Assembly (NCBI GenBank): GCA_031271405.1
Contig: JAISVT010000011.1
Location: forward strand, 1-59,155
Reading direction: 5' to 3'
From: Candidatus Endomicrobium macrotermitis
Lineage (GTDB): Bacteria; Elusimicrobiota; Endomicrobiia; Endomicrobiales; Endomicrobiaceae
Length of the DNA: 59,155 bases
Below are positions 45,812-54,719 of this stretch, piece by piece. Each line of letters opens with the position of its first letter. Within the stretch, counting starts at the first letter, position 1. The notes below the pieces were generated by a model. That model made no database searches, was not told the origin of the DNA, and saw only the letters and a list, made by a program, of their open reading frames with translations. Position numbers and translations under genes: made by a program.

Positions 45812-48800
45812 TTAAAGGCTTATCATATCTTCTATCTTTTGAAGCGATTCGTACGAATCGAACGCCCTCAAATACGCCATTGTTTTTTCGAGATTGGTTA
45901 AAATCGAACAGCCGCATTTTACCGCGGTTTTTCTTATTTCGGAATTATTTTTAAGTTCGTCAACCGTTAAATTTTTGTTTATGTTTATTACAAAATCCAC
46001 TTTGCCGTCAATAATCGTGTTTACTGCGCGCGGGGTCCTGTTCCAGTGAACTATATTTACTTCATATCCGTGCTTTTGCAGGTATTCGCCCGTGCCTTTG
46101 GTGGCGTAAACCGGAACGCCGAGTTTATAAAGGCTGTCTACCACTTCCATAAATTTAACTTTGTCTTTTTCCCTGCCGGTGCTTAAAAGTATGCCTTTTT
46201 TAGGCTTTACGACTTTTGTGGCTTCCATGGACAAAAGCATGGCTTCGTCAAATTTTTTCCCCAGACACCCGACTTCGCCGGTCGAAGCCATCTCCACGCC
46301 GGTTACCGGGTCCGCGCCGTCAAGCCTTTGGAAACTGAACATGGACGCTTTCACTCCTATATAAGGGATTTTGCTTTCGTCTATAAGAATTTCTTTGACT
46401 TTCTCGTTATTCATGATTTTGCAGGCGGTTTCGGCAAGGTTTACTCCGGAAACTTTCGAAATAAACGGAAACGAACGCGACGCCCTGGCATTGCATTCGA
46501 TAACTTTTACGTCATTGTCTTTTGCGATAAACTGTATGTTGAAAGGACCGTTAAGGTTAAGGCCTTTGACTATTTTTCTGGTTATGTCCTTTATTACGTT
46601 TACGGTATGCACGTACAGCTTTTGCGCGGGAAATACCATCGTGGCGTCGCCCGAATGAACTCCCGCGTTTTCAACGTGCTCGCTGACAAGCGACAGCATA
46701 ACTTCGCCGTTTTTGGCTATCCCGTCGCACTCTATTTCTTTCGCGTCAAGGATAAATCTGGATATTACTACGGGAAAATCCGCGGAAATGTCTTTTGTGA
46801 GCGACAAATAATAATCCAAACTCTGCTTGTCATTAGCCACGTTCATAAGCGTGCCGGACAATACGAAACTCGGGCGTATAAGAACGGGAAAACCGTTTTT
46901 CTCTATAAACTTTTCTATTTCCTCTATCGAAGTGGCCGATGTCCATTCGGGCTGATCTATGCCGAACTTGTCAAGCAAGGCGGAGAATTTTACCCTGTCT
47001 TCGGCGCAGTCGACGCTTTTCTGGCTGTGTCCCAAAATATTTACTTTTACGTCGCTCAAAGGCTGTATCAAATTGTTCGGGTTTTGCCCGCCCATGCAGG
47101 CTATCACGCCTTTCGGGTTTTCTATGTCTATGACGTCCAAAACTCTTTCAAAAGAAAGCTCTTCGAAGTACAGCCTGTCGGACGCGCTGAAATCCGTCGA
47201 AACCGTTTCGGGATTGCAGTTTATTATCACGCTGTCGTTTTTCTTTTGCTTAAAATAGTTGCTGGTCATAACCGAACACCAGTCGAACTCAAGGCTTGAA
47301 CCTATGCGATAGCTTCCGCTTCCCAGCGTAATTATGCTGTTTTTATTCTTTTTCATGGACACGTCGCTGTGCGTGCCGTCGTAAGTGAGGTAAAGATAAT
47401 TCGATTTTGTCGGATATTCCGAAGAAGTAGTGTCTATTTGTTTTACTACGGGCTGAATTTTGAGTTTCTTTCTCAGCTTTCTTATCCCCAGCGACAGGTT
47501 TCTGACTTCTCTTATGGTAAGTTTGATTTTTCCGGTAGAAACCGCCGACAAATATATTTTCGTGAGCTGAAAATCCGAAAACCCCCTCGATTTAAGGCGG
47601 AGTATGTGATGTTTTTCTATTTTCGAAAAATCTTTGTAGATTTCCTCTTTTGTTACCGCGTCGCGTTTCGTTTTAGGGGTAAAAAAATCCGAAATCTCGC
47701 CTTCTGCCGCGGCAAGATAGCGGATATGCGACAGAAACCAGTAATCTATTTTCGTTTTATCGTAAACGTATTCCAAAGTCTTGCCGCGTTTGAAACTTTC
47801 GTAAACGGCAAACACCCTTAAATTTGTCGGATTTAAAAGCTCTTTTTCAAGTTCTTCGTCCTGGGCGTTTTTAAAAACGCCGGCTGTAATGCCTTCTTCG
47901 TTTTCGTTTACCATTCTCAGCGCTTTCTGCATCACTTCGCAGAAGTTTCTGCCTATCGCCATAACTTCGCCGACGGACTTCATCTGCGTTCCGAGCTGCT
48001 TGGAAACGCCGCTGAACTTGCTTAAATCCCAGCGCGGGACTTTAAGCGAAACGTAGTCCAAAGACGGCTCGTAAAACGCCGAAGTCGTGCCCGTAACCGG
48101 ATTTTTAAGTTCAAGCAAATCGAATCCTATGACGACTTTTGCCGCTATGTAAGCTATCGGATATCCCGTAGCCTTGCTTGCAAGCGCCGAAGAACGCGAA
48201 AGCCTCGCGTTGATTTCTATGACGTAAAAATCGTACCCTTCGGGGTTTAACGCGTACTGAACGTTGCATTCCCCGACAATGCCGGCGCTTCTTGCTATCT
48301 TTATCGCGGCTTCGCGAAGCATTCCGACTTCCGTGCCGTTTATCGACTGGCACGGAGCGATAACTATGGAATCGCCGGTATGAATGCCCATAGGATCCAT
48401 ATTTTCCATATTGCAGATGGTTATGCAGTTGCCGCTTTTATCCCTCATTACTTCGTATTCTATTTCTTTCCATCCGTGCAGCGATTTTTCAACCAAAACC
48501 TGCGGAGAAGACATTAACGCCGCCTGTGTAAGTTTTTTGAGTTCCGACGGGGTTCTCGCAAGACCCGAGCCGAGCCCGCCTAAAGCAAAAGCCGAACGAG
48601 TAATTACGGGATAACCGATTTGTTCGGCAACCTGCAAAGCCTCTTCTACGGTATTTGCCGAATGGCTTTGGGCTATAGGCATATTTATCGACTGCATTAG
48701 TTTCGAAAATAAATCCCTGTCTTCCGACATTTCCAAAGCGTCAACCTGAGTGCCCAAAACTTTAACGCCGTACTTTTTCAAAACGCCTGTCTTTTCAAGT

Positions 48801-49123
48801 TCTATGACGCAGTTTAAAGACGTCTGCCCGCCGAACGAAGAAATTATTGCCGCGGGTTTTTCCGTTTTTATGACTTTTTCTACCCAAAACGGAGTTATCG
48901 GATACAAATAAACCCTTTTATCCGGGCCGCTGTTTGTCTGGACGGAAGCGATATTTGGATTGATAATGATCACTTCCAGATTTTCTTCGGCCAAAGCTTT
49001 GACCGCCTGCGAGCCCGAATAATCGAACTCCCCGGCCTGCCCTATGGACAACGCGCCGGAACCAAGCAAAATCACTTTCTGTTTTTTCCCGTTTTTGGGG
49101 AGCAAAAAATCTAAAATCGGCAT
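45812..49123 (-). CDS. carB: Carbamoyl-phosphate synthase, large subunit
   Basis: 1103 residues, slightly longer than the usual 1,070. Two homologous ATP-grasp halves are visible: SIGQAGEFDYSGSQA near residue 28 and RIGSSLEFDWCSVM in the second half. The C-terminal domain (about 960-1103, KKGILLSTGREKDKVKF) is the methylglyoxal-synthase-like allosteric region. It makes carbamoyl phosphate for pyrimidines and arginine, with the glutaminase CarA. Carbamoyl-phosphate synthase genes are normally adjacent; here a three-gene cassette separates carA from carB. It has its own promoter. Confidence 0.97.
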   Translation of the reverse strand: MPILDFLLPKNGKKQKVILLGSGALSIGQAGEFDYSGSQAVKALAEENLEVIIINPNIASVQTNSGPDKRVYLYPITPFWVEKVIKTEKPAAIISSFGGQTSLNCVIELEKTGVLKKYGVKVLGTQVDALEMSEDRDLFSKLMQSINMPIAQSHSANTVEEALQVAEQIGYPVITRSAFALGGLGSGLARTPSELKKLTQAALMSSPQVLVEKSLHGWKEIEYEVMRDKSGNCITICNMENMDPMGIHTGDSIVIAPCQSINGTEVGMLREAAIKIARSAGIVGECNVQYALNPEGYDFYVIEINARLSRSSALASKATGYPIAYIAAKVVIGFDLLELKNPVTGTTSAFYEPSLDYVSLKVPRWDLSKFSGVSKQLGTQMKSVGEVMAIGRNFCEVMQKALRMVNENEEGITAGVFKNAQDEELEKELLNPTNLRVFAVYESFKRGKTLEYVYDKTKIDYWFLSHIRYLAAAEGEISDFFTPKTKRDAVTKEEIYKDFSKIEKHHILRLKSRGFSDFQLTKIYLSAVSTGKIKLTIREVRNLSLGIRKLRKKLKIQPVVKQIDTTSSEYPTKSNYLYLTYDGTHSDVSMKKNKNSIITLGSGSYRIGSSLEFDWCSVMTSNYFKQKKNDSVIINCNPETVSTDFSASDRLYFEELSFERVLDVIDIENPKGVIACMGGQNPNNLIQPLSDVKVNILGHSQKSVDCAEDRVKFSALLDKFGIDQPEWTSATSIEEIEKFIEKNGFPVLIRPSFVLSGTLMNVANDKQSLDYYLSLTKDISADFPVVISRFILDAKEIECDGIAKNGEVMLSLVSEHVENAGVHSGDATMVFPAQKLYVHTVNVIKDITRKIVKGLNLNGPFNIQFIAKDNDVKVIECNARASRSFPFISKVSGVNLAETACKIMNNEKVKEILIDESKIPYIGVKASMFSFQRLDGADPVTGVEMASTGEVGCLGKKFDEAMLLSMEATKVVKPKKGILLSTGREKDKVKFMEVVDSLYKLGVPVYATKGTGEYLQKHGYEVNIVHWNRTPRAVNTIIDGKVDFVININKNLTVDELKNNSEIRKTAVKCGCSILTNLEKTMAYLRAFDSYESLQKIEDMISL

Positions 49124-49201
49124 TTCCTTTTCCTCTTCTTCTCTTTATGGCGTCTTAAAACTGCCCCGAAGCCGGCAACCACAAAGACATATATGAATTT
49201 A

Positions 49202-49207
49202 ATTATA
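49202..49207 (-). promoter_or_regulatory. -10 box upstream of carB
   Basis: TATAAT on the minus strand, about 80 bases before the carB ATG. No convincing -35 box. A separate carB promoter would fit the presence of a cassette between carA and carB. Confidence 0.45.
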
Positions 49208-49257
49208 AGCGCAGAACAACCAAATACTTTATTAAATTTTTATTTATTTTTCTTTCG

Positions 49258-49464
49258 TCAGCTGAAACTTTTCTCATTTTCAAACAAAGAAAATATATAC
49301 AATGCGCTTCGTCCGTAAAGGCCTGTTGATTCGTCGTCAAGAGAAACCGCAGTGCTTGATTTATAAAACATATCCAGAGCTTCTTCCGGGCTTACGCCGT
49401 ATTTTTTGGCTATTAACTTTACAGTTTCGACCGCAAGAGTGGCTTTTATCAGCTTATGAGACAT
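49258..49464 (-). CDS. Small protein, third gene of the DUF3990 cassette
   Basis: 68 residues from the ATG at 49464. The codons before it belong to the overlapping upstream gene. The protein is helical and charged, with KLIAKKYGVSPEEALDMFYKSSTA and GLYGRSALYIFSLFENE. I have seen similar small proteins beside DUF3791/DUF3990 genes but do not know a role. It follows the DUF3990 gene by one base. GAGG lies before the ATG. Confidence 0.65.
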   Translation of the reverse strand: MSHKLIKATLAVETVKLIAKKYGVSPEEALDMFYKSSTAVSLDDESTGLYGRSALYIFSLFENEKSFS

Positions 49465-49465
49465 T

Positions 49466-49957
49466 TCAGGCTTCCTCAAAACCGGCATAGTTTAAAAATG
49501 ACAAAGCTTTATCGGTATTGAAACAAATTTGATTGTTAATTTTTTCAAATTTCAGCCTTTCCAAAGCGTCTTCTTTTCGCATAATTCCGGCAACTACGAA
49601 CGAAACGGTTTCCCCTACATTATCATTCGCTATTTTCCCTTCGACAATATCATAACCGTGCTTATAGCCTATGCCGCTTCTGCAAGCGCACACCATATTT
49701 AGCCAATCAAGCGACGGTTCTGAAAAAACCTTGACGTTCAATTTGTCATAATTCGCTTCATCAAAATCATAAATTGAAATTATAGCCTTTGAGTTTCTGC
49801 CTTGATTTATTTCTATAGCGGCTTTTCGTTTCGCCCAGCGGACAGCCTGTTCTTTTATATCGGTAGTATAAAAACCGCTTCCGAAATCCCTTCCGTATTC
49901 GGCAATTATAATTTTCGGATTTTCTATCGACACGGTCGAACCATGAAACAATTTCAT
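49466..49957 (-). CDS. DUF3990-type protein, ADP-ribosyltransferase-like (putative toxin)
   Basis: 163 residues. KLFHGSTVSIENPKI at the start, FGSGFYTTDIKEQAVRWAKR near residue 24 and GKIANDNVGETV near 104 match the DUF3990 family, which resembles ADP-ribosyltransferases (HGS and FYTT as the R/H-S-like elements). The final E motif is not certain. Genes of this type are found beside DUF3791 genes in toxin-antitoxin-like loci; the toxic role is inference. An ATG at 49957 with GGGG upstream is chosen; a longer upstream extension overlaps the DUF3791 gene. The cassette splits carA from carB. Confidence 0.75.
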   Translation of the reverse strand: MKLFHGSTVSIENPKIIIAEYGRDFGSGFYTTDIKEQAVRWAKRKAAIEINQGRNSKAIISIYDFDEANYDKLNVKVFSEPSLDWLNMVCACRSGIGYKHGYDIVEGKIANDNVGETVSFVVAGIMRKEDALERLKFEKINNQICFNTDKALSFLNYAGFEEA

Positions 49958-49958
49958 A

Positions 49959-50153
49959 TTATTTCCCCTGCAAATAATCATCAAAAAACCGCATAAGGTA
50001 TTCAAAAGACATTCCGTGTAAATCTTCATACTCGGTTTTCAGCGCGGCAAGCAACCCGCTATCCGCAAACTTTTTATAAACTTGCGGTCCTGTTGAACCC
50101 GTATGCTCCGCATAAAATTCTATGCAGAATATTTCAAACGACAATAAACTCAA
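49959..50153 (-). CDS. DUF3791-like small protein (putative antitoxin)
   Basis: 64 residues, helical and acidic: EIFCIEFYAEHTGSTGPQVYKKF, then LLAALKTEYEDLHGMSFEYLM and FFDDYLQGK. This agrees with the short DUF3791 family that commonly precedes DUF3990 genes. Its stop is one base before the DUF3990 ATG, which suggests coupled translation and a stoichiometric antitoxin-like role, by inference from gene arrangement only. Confidence 0.7.
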   Translation of the reverse strand: MSLLSFEIFCIEFYAEHTGSTGPQVYKKFADSGLLAALKTEYEDLHGMSFEYLMRFFDDYLQGK

Positions 50154-50210
50154 ACCGCCGCTCCCGTTACTTATTTTTTCTAAATCTAAAAATTCAGGGC
50201 GAATTGCCGC

Positions 50211-51338
50211 TTACAACTTCTTTACAAATTCATCCATGATCCACGCCGTGTCGTTTTCCGCGTGGAATTGTACGGACATATAAGGTTTTGTTTTATGTTT
50301 TAAGCCTTCTACGGATTCGTCGTTGGCGTTTTCAAACCAGAGCTCCCAGCCTTCCTGTATGCTTTTCTTGTCAACGGCATATCTGTGGTTTTGGCTTGTC
50401 ATATACGCGTGTTTTTCGGGAAGAGAGAAAACCGGCTGGTTATGGCTTCTGTGCCCGCGGGCAAGCCTTTTTGTTTTCGCGCCCGACGCCAAAGCCAGTA
50501 TCTGATGACCCATACATAATCCGAAAACCGGTTTGCCGGAACCGAGAACGTCCTTTCTGACCCTTTCGACCAGATCGCCCGTGTTTTGAGGGTCGCCGGG
50601 GCCGTTCGATATAATCCACCCGTCAACGTCAGTTTTGGAAAAGTCCGAATCCCACGGAAGAAGCAAAACTTCGCAGCCTCTTTCGACAAGCATTCTTGAA
50701 ATGGTCAGTTTCGCGCCGCAGTCTATGACCGCGACTTTTTTCGCGCCTGTCCCGAATCTTTGTATTTCTTTTGTGGAAACCGACGGCATAAGGTTGTATT
50801 TGGAAGGATCGACGTATTCGCTGTCTTTAAAATTTTTCAAAAATTCAAATCTGTCGATCTTTTCTTTTTTCGCGCCTTCCGGAACGATTCTGCCGAAAAG
50901 ATTCCCGTTTTCCCTTATCATCTGCACCAAATATCTTGTGTCGACGCCCGCAATTCCCGGAACGTTATTTTCTATCATCCACTGCTCCAAAGATATCCCG
51001 CCTTCGTGATGATGGCAGCCGTCGTAAATATCGGACACCACTATGCCCTGGGTCTTTATCGACCCGCTCTCGTGCCCTTTGGCCATAAAAAAATCCCCGC
51101 CTTTGGGGGCAGGGATACCGTAGTTGCCTATAAGACAAAAACTGAATACGAGAATTTGACCCAAATATGACGGATCGGTCATCGCTTCGCTGTATCCGAG
51201 CATTCCCGTATTAAACACCATTTCGCCGCTGACCGTCGCGTCCGCTCCGATAGCGCTTCCTTCGAGAGTTATCCCGTTTGAAAGTTCGAGATAAGCTTTC
51301 TTGTACTTCTTTAACAAAACTTTTTCGCCGTTTTTCAT
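50211..51338 (-). CDS. carA: Carbamoyl-phosphate synthase, small (glutaminase) subunit
   Basis: 375 residues, usual length. The N-terminal half (GITLEGSAIGADATVSGEMV and TDPSYLGQIL) is the carA-specific domain; the C-terminal half is a class I glutaminase with the nucleophile in FGLCMGHQILALASG (near residue 266) and VQFHAEND as the His/Glu part (near 351). It supplies ammonia to CarB. It is upstream of the DUF3791-DUF3990 cassette and has its own promoter, whereas carB follows the cassette. Confidence 0.97.
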   Translation of the reverse strand: MKNGEKVLLKKYKKAYLELSNGITLEGSAIGADATVSGEMVFNTGMLGYSEAMTDPSYLGQILVFSFCLIGNYGIPAPKGGDFFMAKGHESGSIKTQGIVVSDIYDGCHHHEGGISLEQWMIENNVPGIAGVDTRYLVQMIRENGNLFGRIVPEGAKKEKIDRFEFLKNFKDSEYVDPSKYNLMPSVSTKEIQRFGTGAKKVAVIDCGAKLTISRMLVERGCEVLLLPWDSDFSKTDVDGWIISNGPGDPQNTGDLVERVRKDVLGSGKPVFGLCMGHQILALASGAKTKRLARGHRSHNQPVFSLPEKHAYMTSQNHRYAVDKKSIQEGWELWFENANDESVEGLKHKTKPYMSVQFHAENDTAWIMDEFVKKL

Positions 51339-51379
51339 AACCCGTTCCTGTATGTAAATTTTAATTATCCTAATCGCAG

Positions 51380-51388
51380 ATTATACCA
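51380..51388 (-). promoter_or_regulatory. Extended -10 promoter of carA
   Basis: TGG TATAAT on the minus strand about 40 bases before the carA ATG. The -35 region is not convincing; the TGN suggests an extended -10 type. Confidence 0.6.
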
Positions 51389-51410
51389 TTTTTTAAGCCT
51401 GCAAATCATC

Positions 51411-52562
51411 TTAAACTTCGGAAAGAAACTTTTGGGCGCAAAACGCAAGATATTCCGCGGCTTTCGGCAAAACGGATTCGTCTATATTGAAATTGCTGTG
51501 ATGCCACGGATAAGACGAGGCCTTGCCGCCGTACGTGCCTATGTATAAGAAATTACCGGGAACTTTTTCCAGATATTCCGCAAAATCCTCCCCGCCCATG
51601 GAAGGTTTTTCCAAAATCACCGTATTTTCGCTGCCGTAAAACTCTTTCGCCGTTTTCCGGCACATTTCGGTAACCTCTTTGGAGTTTATCAAAGCGTTGC
51701 CGACGGCCTGATAATGAATTTTGGATTTTACGCCGAAAGCCGTTTCAACAGCTTTCAGTTTCCTTAAAATGCTTTCTTTTATAAGTTTTCTGGTTTTGGA
51801 GTTCAAACTTCTGACTGTGCCGTCAAGAGTTACTTTCTCGCATATTATATTGTATCCGTCGCCGCCGGAAATTTTGCCGAACGTTATAACCGCGGGCTCT
51901 ACCGGATTTACTTCCCTTGATATTACGGTTTGGGCTGCATTTATAAACGCGCAGGCCGCGACTAAAGCGTCTTTTCCCAAATGCGGATAGGCCCCGTGCG
52001 CTATTTCGCCTTCGATTTCTATGTTCAGCTTATCTACGGCGGCCATCATGGCGCCGAACTTCAAGCCTATTTTTCCGGATTCTATCCACGGGCAGACGTG
52101 AATCCCCAAAATAACGTCAACTTTCGGGTCTTCCAAAACTTTTCCGTCAACCATGCCTTTTGCGCCGGCGGAAGTTTCTTCGCTCGGCTGAAAAATAAAT
52201 TTTACGTTTCCGTTCAAAGAGTCTTTTTTGCGGCTTAAAAGTTTTGCCGCTCCCAAAACAACGGCCATATGGGCGTCATGCCCGCAAGCGTGCATAACGC
52301 CTGATTTTTTCGATTTATATCCTACTTTATTGTCTTCCTGGACCGGCAAAGCGTCCGTATCGGCCCTAAACGCTATGGTCTTACCCGGTTTAGCGCCCTT
52401 AATAATTCCCAAAACGCCGGTTTTTCCTATGCGTTTAAAGGGAATCTTAAATTCTTTCAGTTTCGACTCTATGAATTTCGCGGTATCGAATTCGCATCCG
52501 CTAAGTTCCGGATATTTGTGTATATGCCTTCTTATCCGTATTATTTCGTTTTCAGCCGCCAT
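51411..52562 (-). CDS. M20-family amidohydrolase
   Basis: 383 residues. It has the M20 metal-binding pattern: RADTDALPVQEDN near residue 65, HACGHDAHMAVVLGAA near 90 and FQPSEETSAGAKGM near 123, with the catalytic Glu pair EE. The C-terminal KPSMGGEDFAEYLEKVPG matches the IAA-amino acid/N-acyl-amino acid hydrolase subgroup. It would deacylate N-acyl amino acids or dipeptide-like compounds. It overlaps the end of the nnrD gene by 11 bases, so the two are cotranscribed. Confidence 0.92.
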   Translation of the reverse strand: MAAENEIIRIRRHIHKYPELSGCEFDTAKFIESKLKEFKIPFKRIGKTGVLGIIKGAKPGKTIAFRADTDALPVQEDNKVGYKSKKSGVMHACGHDAHMAVVLGAAKLLSRKKDSLNGNVKFIFQPSEETSAGAKGMVDGKVLEDPKVDVILGIHVCPWIESGKIGLKFGAMMAAVDKLNIEIEGEIAHGAYPHLGKDALVAACAFINAAQTVISREVNPVEPAVITFGKISGGDGYNIICEKVTLDGTVRSLNSKTRKLIKESILRKLKAVETAFGVKSKIHYQAVGNALINSKEVTEMCRKTAKEFYGSENTVILEKPSMGGEDFAEYLEKVPGNFLYIGTYGGKASSYPWHHSNFNIDESVLPKAAEYLAFCAQKFLSEV

Positions 52563-53394
52563 TTTTTCCCTCCGTTAACGCATAAGGAATATTTTCAATT
52601 ATATCTCCGGCGACAACGCTTATGCCTTTGTCCCTTTCCGATATTTCTCCCGCCAAACCGTGAATATATACCGCAAATTCTGCGGTTTTGAACAAATCTG
52701 CGCAAACTGCGGAAAAAGCCGCTATCATACCGCTTAAAACGTCTCCGCTTCCTGCGGAAGCCATCGCGGGGGTCCCGGAATTATTTTCGTATAAATTTTT
52801 GCCGTCCGAAACCAGAGTTTTATTGCCTTTCAAAACGCAGACAAGAGAATTATCTTTTGCAAAATCTTTTGCCGACTTTTCCCTGTTTTCTTTTACGCAA
52901 GAAACGGGTTTGCCGGTAAGTTTCGCAAACTCTCCCTCATGCGGGGTAATGACAATATTCGCCTTTGCTTTTTTTAAAACTTCAAAATTTTCGTTTAAAG
53001 CCGAAATCGCGCACGCGTCTAAAATTACCGGCATTTCCGCAAAAGAAGTGATTTTTTGTATAAAATCATACAAATATTTTCCGTTTTCAAGACCGGGGCC
53101 TATTATAACGGAAGAAACTCTCCTTTCGGAAATGAACTTTAAAATATCGTCCGCCGTTTCGTAAACGAAGTACATAGTCTCGGGCTTTGACAGAGCGTAA
53201 ACCGCGCTTAAAAAACCGCTTTTGACGGCATAAGTTACAAGCCCCGCGCCCGAACGCAAAGCGGCATTGCAGCACAAAACTCCGGCGCCCGGCATATATT
53301 TTGAACCTGCTATAACCAGGACATGCCCGTAATCGTATTTGTTGCTTTCGGGGTTTCTGTTCAGCTTAGAATAAAATCCGGAAAAGTCAGGCAT
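52552..53394 (-). CDS. nnrD: ADP-dependent NAD(P)H-hydrate dehydratase
   Basis: 280 residues from the ATG at 53394, which has AGAGG upstream; eleven upstream codons lie within a repeat. It has GHVLVIAGSKYMPGAGVLC near residue 24, the NITITPHEGEF-like stretch IVITPHEGEFAKLTGKP, and the ATP/ADP site NNSGTPAMASAGSGDVLSGM near 205. The family repairs hydrated NADH and NADPH. The YjeF N-terminal epimerase domain is absent, so the dehydratase is a stand-alone form. The gene is near acpS, a common linkage. Confidence 0.93.
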   Translation of the reverse strand: MPDFSGFYSKLNRNPESNKYDYGHVLVIAGSKYMPGAGVLCCNAALRSGAGLVTYAVKSGFLSAVYALSKPETMYFVYETADDILKFISERRVSSVIIGPGLENGKYLYDFIQKITSFAEMPVILDACAISALNENFEVLKKAKANIVITPHEGEFAKLTGKPVSCVKENREKSAKDFAKDNSLVCVLKGNKTLVSDGKNLYENNSGTPAMASAGSGDVLSGMIAAFSAVCADLFKTAEFAVYIHGLAGEISERDKGISVVAGDIIENIPYALTEGKNGG

Positions 53395-53410
53395 CTTCAG
53401 AGCCTCTGTA

Positions 53411-53487
53411 TATGTCACCCTGCGCAAAGCCGAAGGGTCTATAATTTATGGATTCTGCAAAGGACTTTGTCATCGCAGAATGACAGC
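53411..53487 (-). repeat. Dispersed intergenic repeat element between acpS and nnrD
   Basis: Minus strand: CTGTCATTCTGCGATGAC, then AAAGTCCTTTGCAGAATCC, then ATAAATTATAGACCC and GCGCAGGGTGACA. The middle segment matches the fragment at 22731-22769. The element abuts the nnrD start. Confidence 0.75.
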
Positions 53488-53498
53488 TTGTTCTGCCT

Positions 53499-53834
53499 TT
53501 AAAAGACTATTGCGGCGGCAACCGCATATTTCTCCGTGTGCGAAAGCGACACGTCTATTTTTTTATACCGTTTATTTTTTATATATACTTCCGGCTTTCC
53601 GGACCGCGTATTTTTTATGGATATGTCGGTTATGACCAGTTTTTTATTTTTCGCGCTCAAAGCTTTCCAGACGGCTTCTTTGGCCGCAAACCGCGCCGCC
53701 AAATGCAGGGCAGGCCGCTTTTTAGGCATACAATAAGATATTTCGTCGCCGGCAAAGACGCGTTCAAGATAATCTTTGTCTTTTACGTATTTTTCAAACC
53801 GTTTCACTTCTTCGATATCTACGCCTATGTTCAT
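53499..53834 (-). CDS. acpS: Holo-[acyl-carrier-protein] synthase
   Basis: 111 residues from the ATG at 53834, which matches the usual length; the longer frame has an unlikely hydrophobic prefix. The start GVDIEEVKRFEKY contains the first metal-binding Asp; HLAARFAAKEAVWKAL near residue 45 holds the second Glu; and VSLSHTEKYAVAAAIVF near the C-terminus is the family ending. It transfers 4'-phosphopantetheine to ACP. It lies next to nnrD, a common pairing. Confidence 0.95.
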   Translation of the reverse strand: MNIGVDIEEVKRFEKYVKDKDYLERVFAGDEISYCMPKKRPALHLAARFAAKEAVWKALSAKNKKLVITDISIKNTRSGKPEVYIKNKRYKKIDVSLSHTEKYAVAAAIVF

Positions 53835-53977
53835 AAATCCCTTTTTAACGGCAAAGTAAAAAATTGAAAGTATAAAGTTAAAAATAAAACAATCGTGTTT
53901 CCGCAAAGCAGAAACCTAAAACAAATTCCGGCTCTGCCGAAATACGGCATTTTCACTTTCCGCTTTTAACTTTATTT

Positions 53978-54703
53978 TTACAGCAAGCTTGCAGAAGCTT
54001 CGTCCAAAATCACGGTAACGTCCGGATGGAGATGGAGGAAAGTGGCCGGCACGCCGGCTGTAACGGATCCCGCAAAAAGTTTTTTGACAATGATAGCTTT
54101 GCTCTCTCCCGTGATCAAAAGAAGAACGGCTCTTGCTTTCATTATCGTTCCCATACCCATGGTAAGCGCTCTTTCGGGCACGTCTTCTATATTTTTAAAG
54201 AAACGGGAATTGGTTTCTATTGTGCTTCGGGTAAGCCCCGTCAGATGCGTGGCGAGTTTAAGCTCGTTTTCAGGCTCGTTGAAACCTATATGTCCGTTTA
54301 CGCCAATCCCGAGCACCTGTATATCTATGCCTCCGGCTTCAGAAATCTTACGCTCGTAAGAAAGGCATTCTTCTTCGGGATTTGCGCTTTCGCCGTCAGG
54401 CAAATGTATGTTTTCCGGTTTAATGTTTATATGCGAAAACAGATTGTCCCGCATAAAAAAATCATAGCTCTGGTCATTGCTCTTTTTTATAGGATAATAT
54501 TCGTCCAGGTTAAACGTTTTGACTCCGGAAAAATCCAGCCCGGTTTTTTTGTGCATCTCCACAAGCCTTCTGTACATTCCCACGGGGGTCGAACCCGTAG
54601 CCAGTCCGAGCACGCTTTTCGGATTTTTACTGATTTGTTTTGCCAAAATTGCCGCTCCCAAAAGCGACGCTTCGTCATAATTCTTACAGATAATCCGTTC
54701 CAT
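53978..54703 (-). CDS. nagB: Glucosamine-6-phosphate deaminase
   Basis: 241 residues from the ATG at 54703; eight more upstream codons are open. It begins with IICKNYDEASLLGAAIL and has LATGSTPVGMYR near residue 35, FNLDEYYPI near 63 with the catalytic Asp, LGIGVNGHIGFNEPEN near 126, and ALTMGMGTIMKA near 166. It converts glucosamine 6-phosphate to fructose 6-phosphate and ammonia, linking amino-sugar catabolism to glycolysis. It is directly downstream of pdxJ with a short gap. Confidence 0.95.
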   Translation of the reverse strand: MERIICKNYDEASLLGAAILAKQISKNPKSVLGLATGSTPVGMYRRLVEMHKKTGLDFSGVKTFNLDEYYPIKKSNDQSYDFFMRDNLFSHINIKPENIHLPDGESANPEEECLSYERKISEAGGIDIQVLGIGVNGHIGFNEPENELKLATHLTGLTRSTIETNSRFFKNIEDVPERALTMGMGTIMKARAVLLLITGESKAIIVKKLFAGSVTAGVPATFLHLHPDVTVILDEASASLL

Positions 54704-54719
54704 AAATTCATATCCCCCG

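Noticed and set aside
46328-47299. Long plus-strand ORF (323 codons) opposite carB
   Set aside because: It lies antisense inside carB, which has full family motifs; the predicted protein is Phe/Tyr/Arg-rich and unlike any family.
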